From contig JALGWK010000246.1 of assembly GCA_025774205.1 (NCBI GenBank), forward strand, positions 1-7,312: a stretch of DNA of 7,312 nucleotides. Direction: 5' to 3'. Of this stretch, positions 1-5,936 are shown piece by piece. Within the stretch, counting starts at the first letter, position 1. Each line of letters opens with the position of its first letter. Made by a program: the position numbers and the translations under genes. The notes beneath the pieces are model-generated. The model saw only the letters and a list, made by a program, of their open reading frames with translations. It did no database searches and was not told the origin of the DNA. This DNA is from a bacterium (GTDB taxonomy: Bacteria; Blakebacterota; Blakebacteria; Blakebacterales; Blakebacteraceae).

Positions 1-2126
1 TCTGAATAGAGATCGGCTGCCCCGGGGATGGGGCGCAGGATTTTTTCGACCTGCAGCGCCAGGTCGGCCAGGGTCCGCAGGTCGGGGCCGAAGATCTTCA
101 CGCCCAGATCGGTGCGCACCCCGGTGGCGAGCATCTGGATCCGGTTGATGATCGGCTGGGTCCACCCGTTGGTGAGCCCCGGGATCTGAAGCCGTGAATT
201 GAGGTCACCGATCAGGTCGGCCTTGGTGAAGCCCTCCCGCCATTCCTTCTGTGGTTTCAGCAGGATGATCGTCTCGATCATCGCGACCGGAGCCGGGTCG
301 GTCGCGGTCTCGGCCCGGCCGACCTTCCCCAGGACGTAGTCGACTTCGGGCACCGATCTGATGATGGCGTCGGTCACCTGCAACAGCCGCTTCGCTTCTG
401 TCACGGTGACGTTGGGAAGGGTGACCGGCATGTAGAGGAGGCTGCCCTCGTCGAGCTGGGGCATGAACTCCCGCCCCCTGCTGGCAGCGATCGGGATCGT
501 TGCCGCCAGGATAAGCAGAGCCAGCGCGATCGTCACGAGACGATGCCGGAGCGCCATCCCCTGAACGGCGTGATAGATGGCGTTGAAAAAGCGCATGAGA
601 GGGTTCTCACGCTCAGTGCGGAGACGCCGCCCCCGGATGAAGATGGTCATCAGGACCGGAACCAGGGTGATCGAGATGAGGGCAGCTCCCGTCATGGTGA
701 AGGTTTTGGTAAAGGCCAGCGGAGTGAAGAGTTTGCCCTCCTGGCCCGTGAGCATGAAGACCGGGACGAAGGAGAGGATGATGATCACGAGACTGAAGAA
801 GATCGGCCGCCCGACCTGTTTTGCCGAGGTGATCACTATGGCCGTGATCTCTTCGCGCGTCTCCAGTTGTGATTCTGAGATGTGCCGGTAGGCGTTCTCA
901 ACCATCACGACCGAGGCATCCACGATGACACCGATGGCGATCGCCACCCCTCCGAGCGACATGATATTGGAGGTGATCCCGAGGTACTTCATGAAGATGA
1001 AGCTGACGAGCACGGCGATCGGGAGACTCACGATGATCACCAGCGCGCTCCTGAAATGCATCAGGAAGAGAAACACGATCAGGGCGACGATGATCGCTTC
1101 CTCGGTGAGCGTGTGCCGCAGGTTGTCGACGGCGTTCTCGATCAGTTCGGAACGGTCGTAGGCGGTCCGGATTGAGACGCCCTCCGGCAGTCCCGCCTCG
1201 AGTTCCGTGATCCGGGCCTTGACCCGGTCGATGACATCTTTCGCGTTCTCGCCGTAGCGCATCACGATGATGCCGCCGACGACCTCTCCCTCACCATTCT
1301 GGTCGAGGAGGCCGCGTCTGATGTCGCCTCCCATCTGGACCGTGCCCAGGTTGCTCACGTAGATCGGTATCCCCTCGGGGGTGGCGCCGACCACGATATC
1401 CTCGACATCTTCGAGGGACTTGATGTAGCCAAGGCCCCGCACGACATACTCGATGTCGCTCATCTCGAGCAGGCGTCCGCCGACGTCGGCGTTGCTGCCG
1501 CGGACCGCCTGGATGACACGGTTGAGGGGGAGGTTATAGGCGAGCAGTTTCGCGGGATCGATATCGATCTGGTATTGCCTGACGAAACCTCCGATCGAGG
1601 CGACTTCACTCACTCCCTCGACGGCGGCCAGCGAGAAGCGCAGGTACCAGTCCTGAACCGAGCGCAGGAAACCGAGGTCGTGGTCCTCGCTCTCGAGCAC
1701 GTACCAGTAGACATGCCCCACGCCGGTCCCGTCAGGTCCGAGAGTCGGTGTCACTCCGTCCGGCAGGAGGCTCTGGGCGTAATTCAGCTTCTCCAGGACG
1801 CGACTCCTGGCCCAGTAGATGTCGACCTTATCCTCGAAAATCACGTAGATGATGCTGCGGCCGAACATACTGGTGGCCCGGACCGATCTGACCCGGGGCA
1901 GTCCCTGGAGGGCGGTGGAGAGGGGGTAGGTGATCTGGTCTTCGATCACCTGCGGCCCCCGACCCATCCATTCGGTGGAGACGATCACCTGGTTGTCACT
2001 CAGGTCGGGGATGGCATCGAGGGGAGTGTTCTGAAGGGCCCATATTCCCCAGGCGACCGCGAGGATGAATACGATCCCTACGATGAGCCGGTTGCGGATG
2101 CTCGCTTCGATGATGCGATCGATCAT
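1..2126 (-). CDS. cusA: CusA-type Cu(I)/Ag(I) efflux RND transporter, inner-membrane pump (3' end cut by window)
   Basis: This is the proton-driven inner-membrane subunit of a tripartite heavy-metal efflux (HME-RND) pump, moving Cu(I)/Ag(I) from periplasm or cytoplasm to the TolC channel. It reads from ATG 2126 for 708 codons without interruption; the family is usually about 1,040 residues, so roughly the last third lies outside the window. TM1 is at about residues 12-30, followed by the family motif TPLDAIPDLSDNQV at 34-47. TM2-TM6 lie at about 343-498. The TM4 proton-relay residues are Asp403 and Glu410 (IVDASVVMVEN). Met566, Met616 and Met665 match E. coli CusA M573, M623 and M672 with identical 50- and 49-residue spacings, which argues for Cu/Ag rather than Zn/Co/Cd. 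TM methionines equivalent to M391, M410, M486 and M501 are kept, but M403 is Ile401. The start overlaps the cusB stop (ATGA), and no clear Shine-Dalgarno precedes it, so translational coupling is likely. Confidence 0.95.
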   Translation of the reverse strand, partial: MIDRIIEASIRNRLIVGIVFILAVAWGIWALQNTPLDAIPDLSDNQVIVSTEWMGRGPQVIEDQITYPLSTALQGLPRVRSVRATSMFGRSIIYVIFEDKVDIYWARSRVLEKLNYAQSLLPDGVTPTLGPDGTGVGHVYWYVLESEDHDLGFLRSVQDWYLRFSLAAVEGVSEVASIGGFVRQYQIDIDPAKLLAYNLPLNRVIQAVRGSNADVGGRLLEMSDIEYVVRGLGYIKSLEDVEDIVVGATPEGIPIYVSNLGTVQMGGDIRRGLLDQNGEGEVVGGIIVMRYGENAKDVIDRVKARITELEAGLPEGVSIRTAYDRSELIENAVDNLRHTLTEEAIIVALIVFLFLMHFRSALVIIVSLPIAVLVSFIFMKYLGITSNIMSLGGVAIAIGVIVDASVVMVENAYRHISESQLETREEITAIVITSAKQVGRPIFFSLVIIILSFVPVFMLTGQEGKLFTPLAFTKTFTMTGAALISITLVPVLMTIFIRGRRLRTERENPLMRFFNAIYHAVQGMALRHRLVTIALALLILAATIPIAASRGREFMPQLDEGSLLYMPVTLPNVTVTEAKRLLQVTDAIIRSVPEVDYVLGKVGRAETATDPAPVAMIETIILLKPQKEWREGFTKADLIGDLNSRLQIPGLTNGWTQPIINRIQMLATGVRTDLGVKIFGPDLRTLADLALQVEKILRPIPGAADLYS

Positions 2127-3479
2127 GACAGTGGATCCGTTCCCGGTGGATCAGGCTCTCCGCTGTCATGGACGTGTCCCGTCGCCGCGGACACCGCCGC
2201 ACTGGTGATCGCCCTGAGCTGGCTCTCCGAATCGAGCAGGAAGCCGCCGGAGGAGGCCACTTCAGCACCCTCCTCCAGGCCGTCCACTATCTCCACCCAC
2301 TCTCCGATACGGTTCCCCACCGTCACGTACCGCGGTGTGAACCGGTTCTCCGAGACCTCCTCCCAGACCACCTGCCGCTCACCGGTGTTGATGACCGCTG
2401 AGGCCGGCACGGTGAGGATGTTGCTCAGGGGTACCATGATCGTGGCGGTGCCGAACATCATCGGCTTCAGCCGACCGCTCCGGTTCGGGAATTCGGCCCG
2501 CACGCGGATCGTACGCGAGCGGGGATCCACGACCGGCTCGATGAATCCGATCGTGCCGGTGAAGGTCCGGTCGGGCCAGGCATCGGTAGTGACCTCGATC
2601 GCGCGTCCCAGTCGCAGGGCCTGGAGGTCCTTCTCATAGAAGTCGGCCAGGAGCCAGATGGAGGTGAGATCGGCGATGTCGAAGAGGGTCTGGCCTTCCT
2701 TTATATACATTCCTTCATGGACCATCTTTTTCATGACTGTGCCGGAGGCCGGGGCATGGATCGTCACCGTGGTCGGGACGGTCCGGGTCTGTTCAAGTTC
2801 TTCGATCTGTGCTTCTGTGATCCCCCACAGGATCAGCCGCTGGCGGGTCGCCCGACGGAGTTGTTCCCGGACCATCTTCATGGTCTCACTCTCGGGACCA
2901 TCTTCCGGCGGGAGCGTGGTCAGGTACTCCTCCTGCGTCTGGATAAGGACCGGGCTGTACAACTCCAGGAGTGGTTCGCCTTCGGTGACCATGGAGCCGG
3001 TGAAATCAACATGCAGCTCTTCGACCCGACCGCTGATCCAGGCCGCGACATGGGCGGTGAGCTGTTCGTTCACCGCGAATCGTCCGACAGCCGTGATCTC
3101 CTTCTCCAGATCGGTACGATGGGCGGTTGAGGTTGCCACGTTGGCCAGATTCCTCTGTAGCGGCGAGAGGGTCACATCGGGCAGTTCTCCGGCGACAAAG
3201 TCACCCGGACTGCCGCTCACTTCGGTGGCTGCCGGTACCAGGCTCATACCACAGATGGGGCAGTCACCGGGACGGTCACTCACCACCGAGGGATGCATCG
3301 GGCAGGTGTATACCGCTTCGCCCTGATCGGTTGCGGCCTGTGCGGCAGACGTAGACGGTCTCGGCCACAACGGTTCCCTGCCGTGAGCTTCCGGGCAGAG
3401 GGATGATCCGCAGTACGACGCCGGTGGTTGCCAGCAGCAGTACCACAGCTATGACGAGGATGGTGTTCAGATGTTTCAT
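2123..3479 (-). CDS. cusB: CusB-type RND periplasmic adaptor with heavy-metal-binding domain, frameshifted near its N-terminus
   Basis: This is the membrane-fusion/adaptor subunit linking CusA to the outer-membrane channel. The start at ATG 3479 overlaps the tolC stop (ATGA) and has a good ribosome site (AGGGAA, 3491-3486). It opens MKHLNTILVIAVVLLLATTG, a membrane anchor or signal at residues 5-26. That frame decays into unrelated sequence after about residue 40. The body continues in the +1 frame from about 3370 (415 residues if counted from TTG 3370). It contains a heavy-metal-binding domain (YTCPMHP at 21-27, CPICGM at 37-42), a barrel-sandwich/lipoyl domain split around a hairpin (about 100-235; APASGTV at 206-212), a beta-barrel domain (about 236-312) and a membrane-proximal domain (about 313-390). 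The frame must change between about 3370 and 3310. Whether this is mutation, sequencing error or recoding cannot be told here. The family assignment is firm; the functional state is not. Confidence 0.85.
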
Positions 3480-3886
3480 GATCCATTCCCTGATTGTCCG
3501 GTGTTGAGAGCTTCCGGTATGGGTGTGCCGATTATCGCTTCCATCTCGATCAGATGACGGTGGTAATCGGTCATCACCCTGATCGATTCGAGCTGGTAGT
3601 TGAAGAGGGTGGCCTGGGCGCTCAGCAGGGACAGGAAATCGACCTGTCCGACCTGGTATCCGGCCAGCGCGCTGTTCAGAACTCCCTCCGCCTCCGGGAC
3701 GATCTCCGAGGCATAGAGCCTGATCAGCCGGCGCGATTCCTCGAACCTGGTCTGGAGCCGGTGGATCGAATCGCTGATGCCAAGTTCAATATCCTGCAGC
3801 CGGTAACGGGCCTCCCGGACGAGCGCTTCCTGTTCCTCGACCGCCTGCGACTGCTTCCTGTCCGACCAGAGGGGGATCTGGACCAT
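3476..3886 (-). CDS. TolC/CusC C-terminal fragment
   Basis: This is the third readable piece. The homologous sequence begins upstream of ATG 3886, at about 3945 (SYAQRDGGRADLISASV, then MVQIPLWSDRKQ), so the ATG is only the first methionine in this frame. It contains the second OEP repeat: the P-L-W/D-R-K-Q strand-to-helix turn, long helices, and LNSALAGYQVGQVDFLSLLSAQ, matching the Y-x-x-G motif of the family. It ends in the helix DYHRHLIEMEAIIGTPIP. Its stop overlaps the cusB ATG by four bases. Confidence 0.7.
   Translation of the reverse strand: MVQIPLWSDRKQSQAVEEQEALVREARYRLQDIELGISDSIHRLQTRFEESRRLIRLYASEIVPEAEGVLNSALAGYQVGQVDFLSLLSAQATLFNYQLESIRVMTDYHRHLIEMEAIIGTPIPEALNTGQSGNGS
3486..3491 (-). 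promoter_or_regulatory. Ribosome binding site fixing the cusB start
   Basis: AGGGAA on the minus strand, 6 nt before ATG 3479. It supports the anchor-bearing start in the first frame over the TTG at 3370 in the second frame, which has no such site. Confidence 0.6.
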
Positions 3887-3900
3887 GACCGAAGCGCTGA

Positions 3901-4401
3901 TCAGGTCGGCCCGGCCTCCGTCCCGCTGGGCATACGAAGTCCCCTGAGCAGGGTGGGATTGCCGGTCCGTGCCATCTCGAGCAGTTCGTCGGCGCCGGGG
4001 AGCGGACCGGCCGGTTCGGGAAGTCCTGCCAGGTCGAATCGGGAATCGGCCGGGTTTCCCCGGAGGATGTTCATGGTGCTCCTGAGCCCGGCCTGCCTGG
4101 CTTCGAGACGGATCAGTCGCTCGGTCAGTCGGGCATGTTCAAGACGGGCCTTGAGGATGTCCTGCTGGATCCCGCTGCCGGTCCGGTACCGGGCCTCCGA
4201 GATACGGATGAAGGTATCGAGCAGGGACTGGTTCTCGGAGACGATCGCCAGGGCCTGCTCGATGTCATGGAGTTCCAGATAGAGCTGCCTGGCCCGAAGG
4301 TTCAGCATCTCCCGGGTCACCGCGATCTCCTGTTCAGAGATATTGAGGCCCCGCTCCGAGACTGAAGTGCGAGCGTCCCTGACTCCGGGCGCCGGGAACA
4401 T
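3901..4401 (-). CDS. TolC/CusC central fragment
   Basis: This is the second readable piece. It restarts within the downstream copy of the duplication at an internal ATG (4401) with no ribosome site. It carries the long periplasmic alpha-helices of the first OEP repeat: ISEQEIAVTREMLNLRARQLYLEL, then FIRISEARYRTGSGIQQDIL, where the Y-R/Q-x-G motif marks the helix-strand turn, and RGNPADSRFDL leading to LLEMARTGNP, the start of the second repeat. The final residues after about TLLRG (LRMPSGTEAGPT) are out of frame. Confidence 0.65.
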   Translation of the reverse strand: MFPAPGVRDARTSVSERGLNISEQEIAVTREMLNLRARQLYLELHDIEQALAIVSENQSLLDTFIRISEARYRTGSGIQQDILKARLEHARLTERLIRLEARQAGLRSTMNILRGNPADSRFDLAGLPEPAGPLPGADELLEMARTGNPTLLRGLRMPSGTEAGPT

Positions 4402-4775
4402 CTGAGAGACCAGACTGAAGTGCGAGCGTCCCTGACTCCGGGCGCCGGGAACATCTGAGAGACCGACAGGGTCTTCATCGTCATGTCCATCTGATTGAAA
4501 CTGAAGCTGCCCGACGGCAGGTTCATGATTCCGAGTCCGAGGGTCGGATCAGGCAGGGCGCCGGCCTGTGGAATCCGGAACTGACCGGCATCCCTGCCCG
4601 CCTCCCGGGTGGCCACTCCAGGGTGAGTGGCAAGGACTTCCGATACGAACTCATGCATCGATAATACCGGTAGCGGCAGGTCACTCTGAGCAACAGCCAT
4701 TTCGCTGCCAGGCAAGAACACCAGGGACGCCAGGAGCGCGATGGCCGATCGGGTATGTCGGATTGGCTTTCTCAT
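4317..4775 (-). CDS. TolC/CusC N-terminal fragment
   Basis: This is the first readable piece of the broken channel gene. It has a signal peptide, then a first OEP-type segment (LSMHEFVSEVLATHPGVA, ALPDPTLGLGIMNLP, MTMKTLSVSQMFPAPG). The motif in which a conserved Pro-Asp-Pro precedes a beta-strand is typical of CusC-like channels. After residue 121 (position 4412) the reading frame enters the second copy of the duplication out of phase, and the remaining residues to the stop at 4317 are not homologous sequence. Confidence 0.7.
   Translation of the reverse strand: MRKPIRHTRSAIALLASLVFLPGSEMAVAQSDLPLPVLSMHEFVSEVLATHPGVATREAGRDAGQFRIPQAGALPDPTLGLGIMNLPSGSFSFNQMDMTMKTLSVSQMFPAPGVRDARTSVWSLRCSRRPESGTLALQSRSGASISLNRRSR
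4359..4464 (-). repeat. Perfect 53-bp tandem duplication inside tolC
   Basis: Positions 4359-4411 and 4412-4464 are identical over 53 of 53 bases and directly abut. The flanking bases differ on both sides (4358 g versus 4411 c; 4412 a versus 4465 g), so the unit is exactly 53 bp. Because 53 is not a multiple of three, the duplication shifts the channel gene out of frame. Deleting either copy restores a continuous coding sequence, so the event is a recent duplication rather than an ancestral protein repeat. Confidence 0.97.
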
Positions 4776-4836
4776 AGGGAGTATCTGTATCAAATGTTGT
4801 GCCAGAGTTGTCTGGGTATGTAACTGATTGAATGAC

Positions 4837-4852
4837 ATCAGATTAGCCTGAT
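4837..4852. promoter_or_regulatory. Small dyad ATCAG-N6-CTGAT upstream of tolC
   Basis: The two 5-bp arms (4837-4841, and the CTGAT ending at 4852) are perfect inverted copies around GATTAGCC-type sequence. It lies about 62 bp upstream of the tolC start, within the probable leader or promoter. It is short enough to be chance, and no regulator family is recognised. Confidence 0.3.
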
Positions 4853-4876
4853 AACATGAATGCTGTGCAGCCACGA

Positions 4877-4896
4877 ATTGTTGCATATACAACAAT
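4877..4896. promoter_or_regulatory. Perfect palindrome ATTGTTG-N6-CAACAAT, candidate operator
   Basis: Seven-base arms with no mismatch flank the 6-base AT-rich spacer CATATA. Its centre (4886.5) is 23 bp from the centre of the adjacent FNR-type site, about two helical turns, on the side towards tolC. It does not match the CusR box or the classical CueR operator, so the cognate regulator is unknown. Confidence 0.5.
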
Positions 4897-4901
4897 ACCT
4901 G

Positions 4902-4917
4902 ATTGATATAAATCAAT
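4902..4917. promoter_or_regulatory. Perfect FNR/CRP-family binding site
   Basis: ATTGATATAAATCAAT contains TTGAT-ATAA-ATCAA, an exact match to the FNR/Dnr-type consensus TTGAT-N4-ATCAA, with one further matching pair on each side. Its centre is 134.5 bp upstream of the tolC start on the minus strand and about 383 bp upstream of the tetraheme cytochrome start on the plus strand. FNR senses oxygen through a 4Fe-4S cluster, and Dnr/NnrR-type relatives sense NO and bind the same box. The sequence does not show which factor binds or which gene responds; distance favours the efflux operon. Confidence 0.65.
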
Positions 4918-4938
4918 GTTGGCGTCCCTCCGGACCCC

Positions 4939-5048
4939 CTTCGGCAGTAATCCAGCTACACTTCGGCAGTACTCCAGCTACATTCCGGGAGTACTTCAGC
5001 TACACCCTGGTCGTACTCCGGCAACTGCTCGGCAGTACTCCGGCCAGC
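4939..5048. repeat. Array of about five degenerate 22-bp direct repeats
   Basis: Units begin at 4939, 4961, 4983, 5005 and 5027. The first two differ at one base; the third differs from the second at several; the fourth and fifth keep mainly the core GGCAGTACTCC-(A/G)-GC. The core contains AGTACT, itself a palindrome. The 22-bp period is not a multiple of three, so the array is not a protein repeat. It equals about two helical turns, so the cores face the same side of the DNA. No unique spacers separate the units, so this is not a CRISPR array. Confidence 0.85.
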
Positions 5049-5117
5049 AGCTGAATCCTGTTCACGATCGGTTCAGAGGTGAGAAACGGGCCACGGTCGG
5101 GCAGTGGGCCGGAATAA

Positions 5118-5137
5118 TCTGCATATTTCTGCATATT
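5118..5137. repeat. 10-bp perfect tandem repeat TCTGCATATT x2
   Basis: Two abutting identical copies (5118-5127 and 5128-5137), one helical turn each. They lie about 45 bp upstream of the -35-like hexamer proposed for the cytochrome gene. They may be a direct-repeat binding site, or a chance slippage product. Confidence 0.6.
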
Positions 5138-5161
5138 CGAAAGAGATAGAAGAGATAAGGA

Positions 5162-5191
5162 TTGTTAAAAGTCGTTCGGAGTGATTATTAT
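5162..5191 (+). promoter_or_regulatory. Candidate sigma-70-type promoter for the tetraheme cytochrome gene
   Basis: TTGTTA (5162-5167; 4 of 6 to TTGACA), an 18-bp spacer, and TATTAT (5186-5191; 5 of 6 to TATAAT). Transcription would start near 5198, leaving a leader of about 95 nt. The -10 overlaps a perfect GATTAT-N8-ATAATC dyad (5183-5202), where a repressor could bind. The host's promoter consensus is unknown, so this is tentative. Confidence 0.4.
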
Positions 5192-5292
5192 TTAGGATAA
5201 TCGGACCTGAAATAGCGGATACCCTGAACGAGCCTCTCCGGCATGACAGGATCGAACACCGGGGGCGCTGAAACACAGGAGCATCATCAGAC

Positions 5293-5865
5293 ATGGCCGA
5301 GTACACGAAGAACAATCGCCTGCCCGCCTGGAGCCTGGTCCTCATTCCTCTGCTTCTGCTGCCGATCGTGGCTCTGACTGGCGCCGGATACCCCGACACC
5401 ACTTCCGCCGACCACGCCTTTGTGGGTGTCGACGGCTGCAAGATGTGTCACCGGAGTGCGGCCAAGGGCAACCAGTTCGGACAGTGGGAAGGCTCACGGC
5501 ACGCCAAGGCCTTTGAGACCCTGAGCAGCGACGCCGCGAAGGCGATCGCCACCGAAAAGGGACTCGGGAATCCCCAGGAAGCGGCTGAGTGTCTGGCCTG
5601 TCACACGACCGGCCCCGGTGGTGAACATGCCGCCACCTGGAAGGCTGAAGAAGGTGTCGGCTGTGAAGCATGCCACGGCGCCGGCGCCGACTACAACAAG
5701 TTCCCGATCATGCGGGACCATGAGCAGTCAGTCGCCAATGGCATGCTCGTACCGAACGAAGAGACCTGCCTGAAGTGTCACAACGATAACAGCCCGACCT
5801 TCAAGGGTTTCGACTTCGAAGAGAAGCACGCGAAGATAGCGCACCCCGATCCGACCAAGGGATAG
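5293..5865 (+). CDS. Membrane-anchored tetraheme c-type cytochrome, cytochrome c554 family
   Basis: This is a periplasmic electron carrier of 190 residues. A hydrophobic N-terminal helix at about 13-31 acts as a Sec signal or uncleaved anchor; there is no lipobox cysteine. Four heme-attachment motifs follow: CKMCH 49-53, CLACH 100-104, CEACH 124-128 and CLKCH 159-163. The order CxxCH, then W-x-x-S-R-H-A (65-71), then CHTTG and VGCEACHGAGA is the layout of cytochrome c554-type proteins. His70, His143, His179 and His184 are candidate distal ligands. Start ATG 5293 has AGGAG at 5277-5281, an 11-nt spacing. An intrinsic terminator follows, then a larger multiheme gene with a related N-terminal module. 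Which electron donor it serves (quinol oxidase, nitrogen-oxide or metal pathway) cannot be told: no hydroxylamine oxidoreductase or NapC-type gene is visible. The c554 label means fold family, not a role in ammonia oxidation. Confidence 0.9.
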   Translation: MAEYTKNNRLPAWSLVLIPLLLLPIVALTGAGYPDTTSADHAFVGVDGCKMCHRSAAKGNQFGQWEGSRHAKAFETLSSDAAKAIATEKGLGNPQEAAECLACHTTGPGGEHAATWKAEEGVGCEACHGAGADYNKFPIMRDHEQSVANGMLVPNEETCLKCHNDNSPTFKGFDFEEKHAKIAHPDPTKG

Positions 5866-5904
5866 CTGTCCGGGGGTAACTGTCCGGGGGTAACTGTCGG
5901 ACAG
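5866..5904. repeat. 14-bp tandem repeat with hairpin, directly after the tetraheme stop
   Basis: CTGTCCGGGGGTAA occurs twice in tandem (5866-5879, 5880-5893), starting right after the TAG. A third partial copy runs into GGACAG (5899-5904), which is the inverse of CTGTCC (5880-5885 or 5866-5871), so the transcript can form a 6-bp stem with either copy. It could be an mRNA 3'-end stabiliser or simple slippage. Confidence 0.6.
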
Positions 5905-5936
5905 GGGAGACGAGCGACGATTTTGTGTCGAGAAGG

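Larger units (their letters stand above)
3476..4775 (-). pseudogene. cusC: TolC/CusC-family outer-membrane efflux channel, broken by a 53-bp tandem duplication and a second frame change
   Basis: This is the outer-membrane channel of the efflux operon and its first gene. The start chosen is ATG 4775, which gives the signal peptide MRKPIRHTRSAIALLASLVF with cleavage near AVAQ; longer in-frame starts up to 4916 would only prepend non-signal residues. No Shine-Dalgarno is visible. The coding sequence lies in three frames: 4775 to about 4412, about 4401 to 3950, and about 3945 to 3476. Removing one copy of the 53-bp duplication joins the first two exactly (SQMFPAPGVRDARTSV then SERGLNISEQEIAV). 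At the second break the protein goes from TGNPTLLRG straight to SYAQRDGGRADL. TolC proteins of this type normally have a helix of about 25 residues ending in a Y/P-D motif between these points, so bases appear deleted. The repaired product would be about 415 residues against about 430-450 usual. Family assignment rests on the heptad-like helices and the paired OEP repeats. Confidence 0.85.
4776..5292. other. Divergent intergenic regulatory region between efflux operon and cytochrome genes
   Basis: This is 517 bp without a credible gene. From left to right it holds a small dyad, a 7-6-7 palindrome, a perfect FNR-type palindrome, a 22-bp repeat array, G+C-rich unique sequence (about 5050-5110), a 10-bp tandem repeat, purine-rich sequence (5138-5160) and a plus-strand promoter-like pair. 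Open frames crossing it run through the 22-bp repeats and have no family resemblance. Both flanking transcription units point away from it, so promoters for both should lie here. Confidence 0.8.

Noticed and set aside
1-2126. CzcA-type Zn/Co/Cd pump
   Set aside because: The TM4 motif and the three spaced methionines (566, 616, 665) match the CusA Cu/Ag group.
1575-2639. Long open frame on the plus strand (354 codons) opposite cusA and cusB
   Set aside because: Its translation has no recognisable domain, and it lies antisense to clearly conserved RND and adaptor sequence. Long antisense frames are common in G+C-rich DNA.
2123-3370. TTG at 3370 as the true cusB start
   Set aside because: It has no ribosome site and would give an adaptor without signal or anchor, while ATG 3479 has both the ATGA overlap and a good ribosome site.
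4789-4804. Sigma-54-like promoter (TGGCAC-N5-TTGAT) on the minus strand upstream of tolC
   Set aside because: The -12 element has GA instead of the near-invariant GC, and transcription would start only about 3 nt before the ATG.
4877-4896. CusR or CueR operator
   Set aside because: The arms do not match the CusR box (TGACA-type half sites) or the CueR ACCTTCC-type dyad.
4939-5048. CRISPR array
   Set aside because: The units abut with no unique spacers, degrade along the array, and no cas gene is present.
4916-5149. Small plus-strand open frame through the intergenic repeats
   Set aside because: It is built largely from the 22-bp repeat array, whose period is not a multiple of three, and has no ribosome site or family resemblance.
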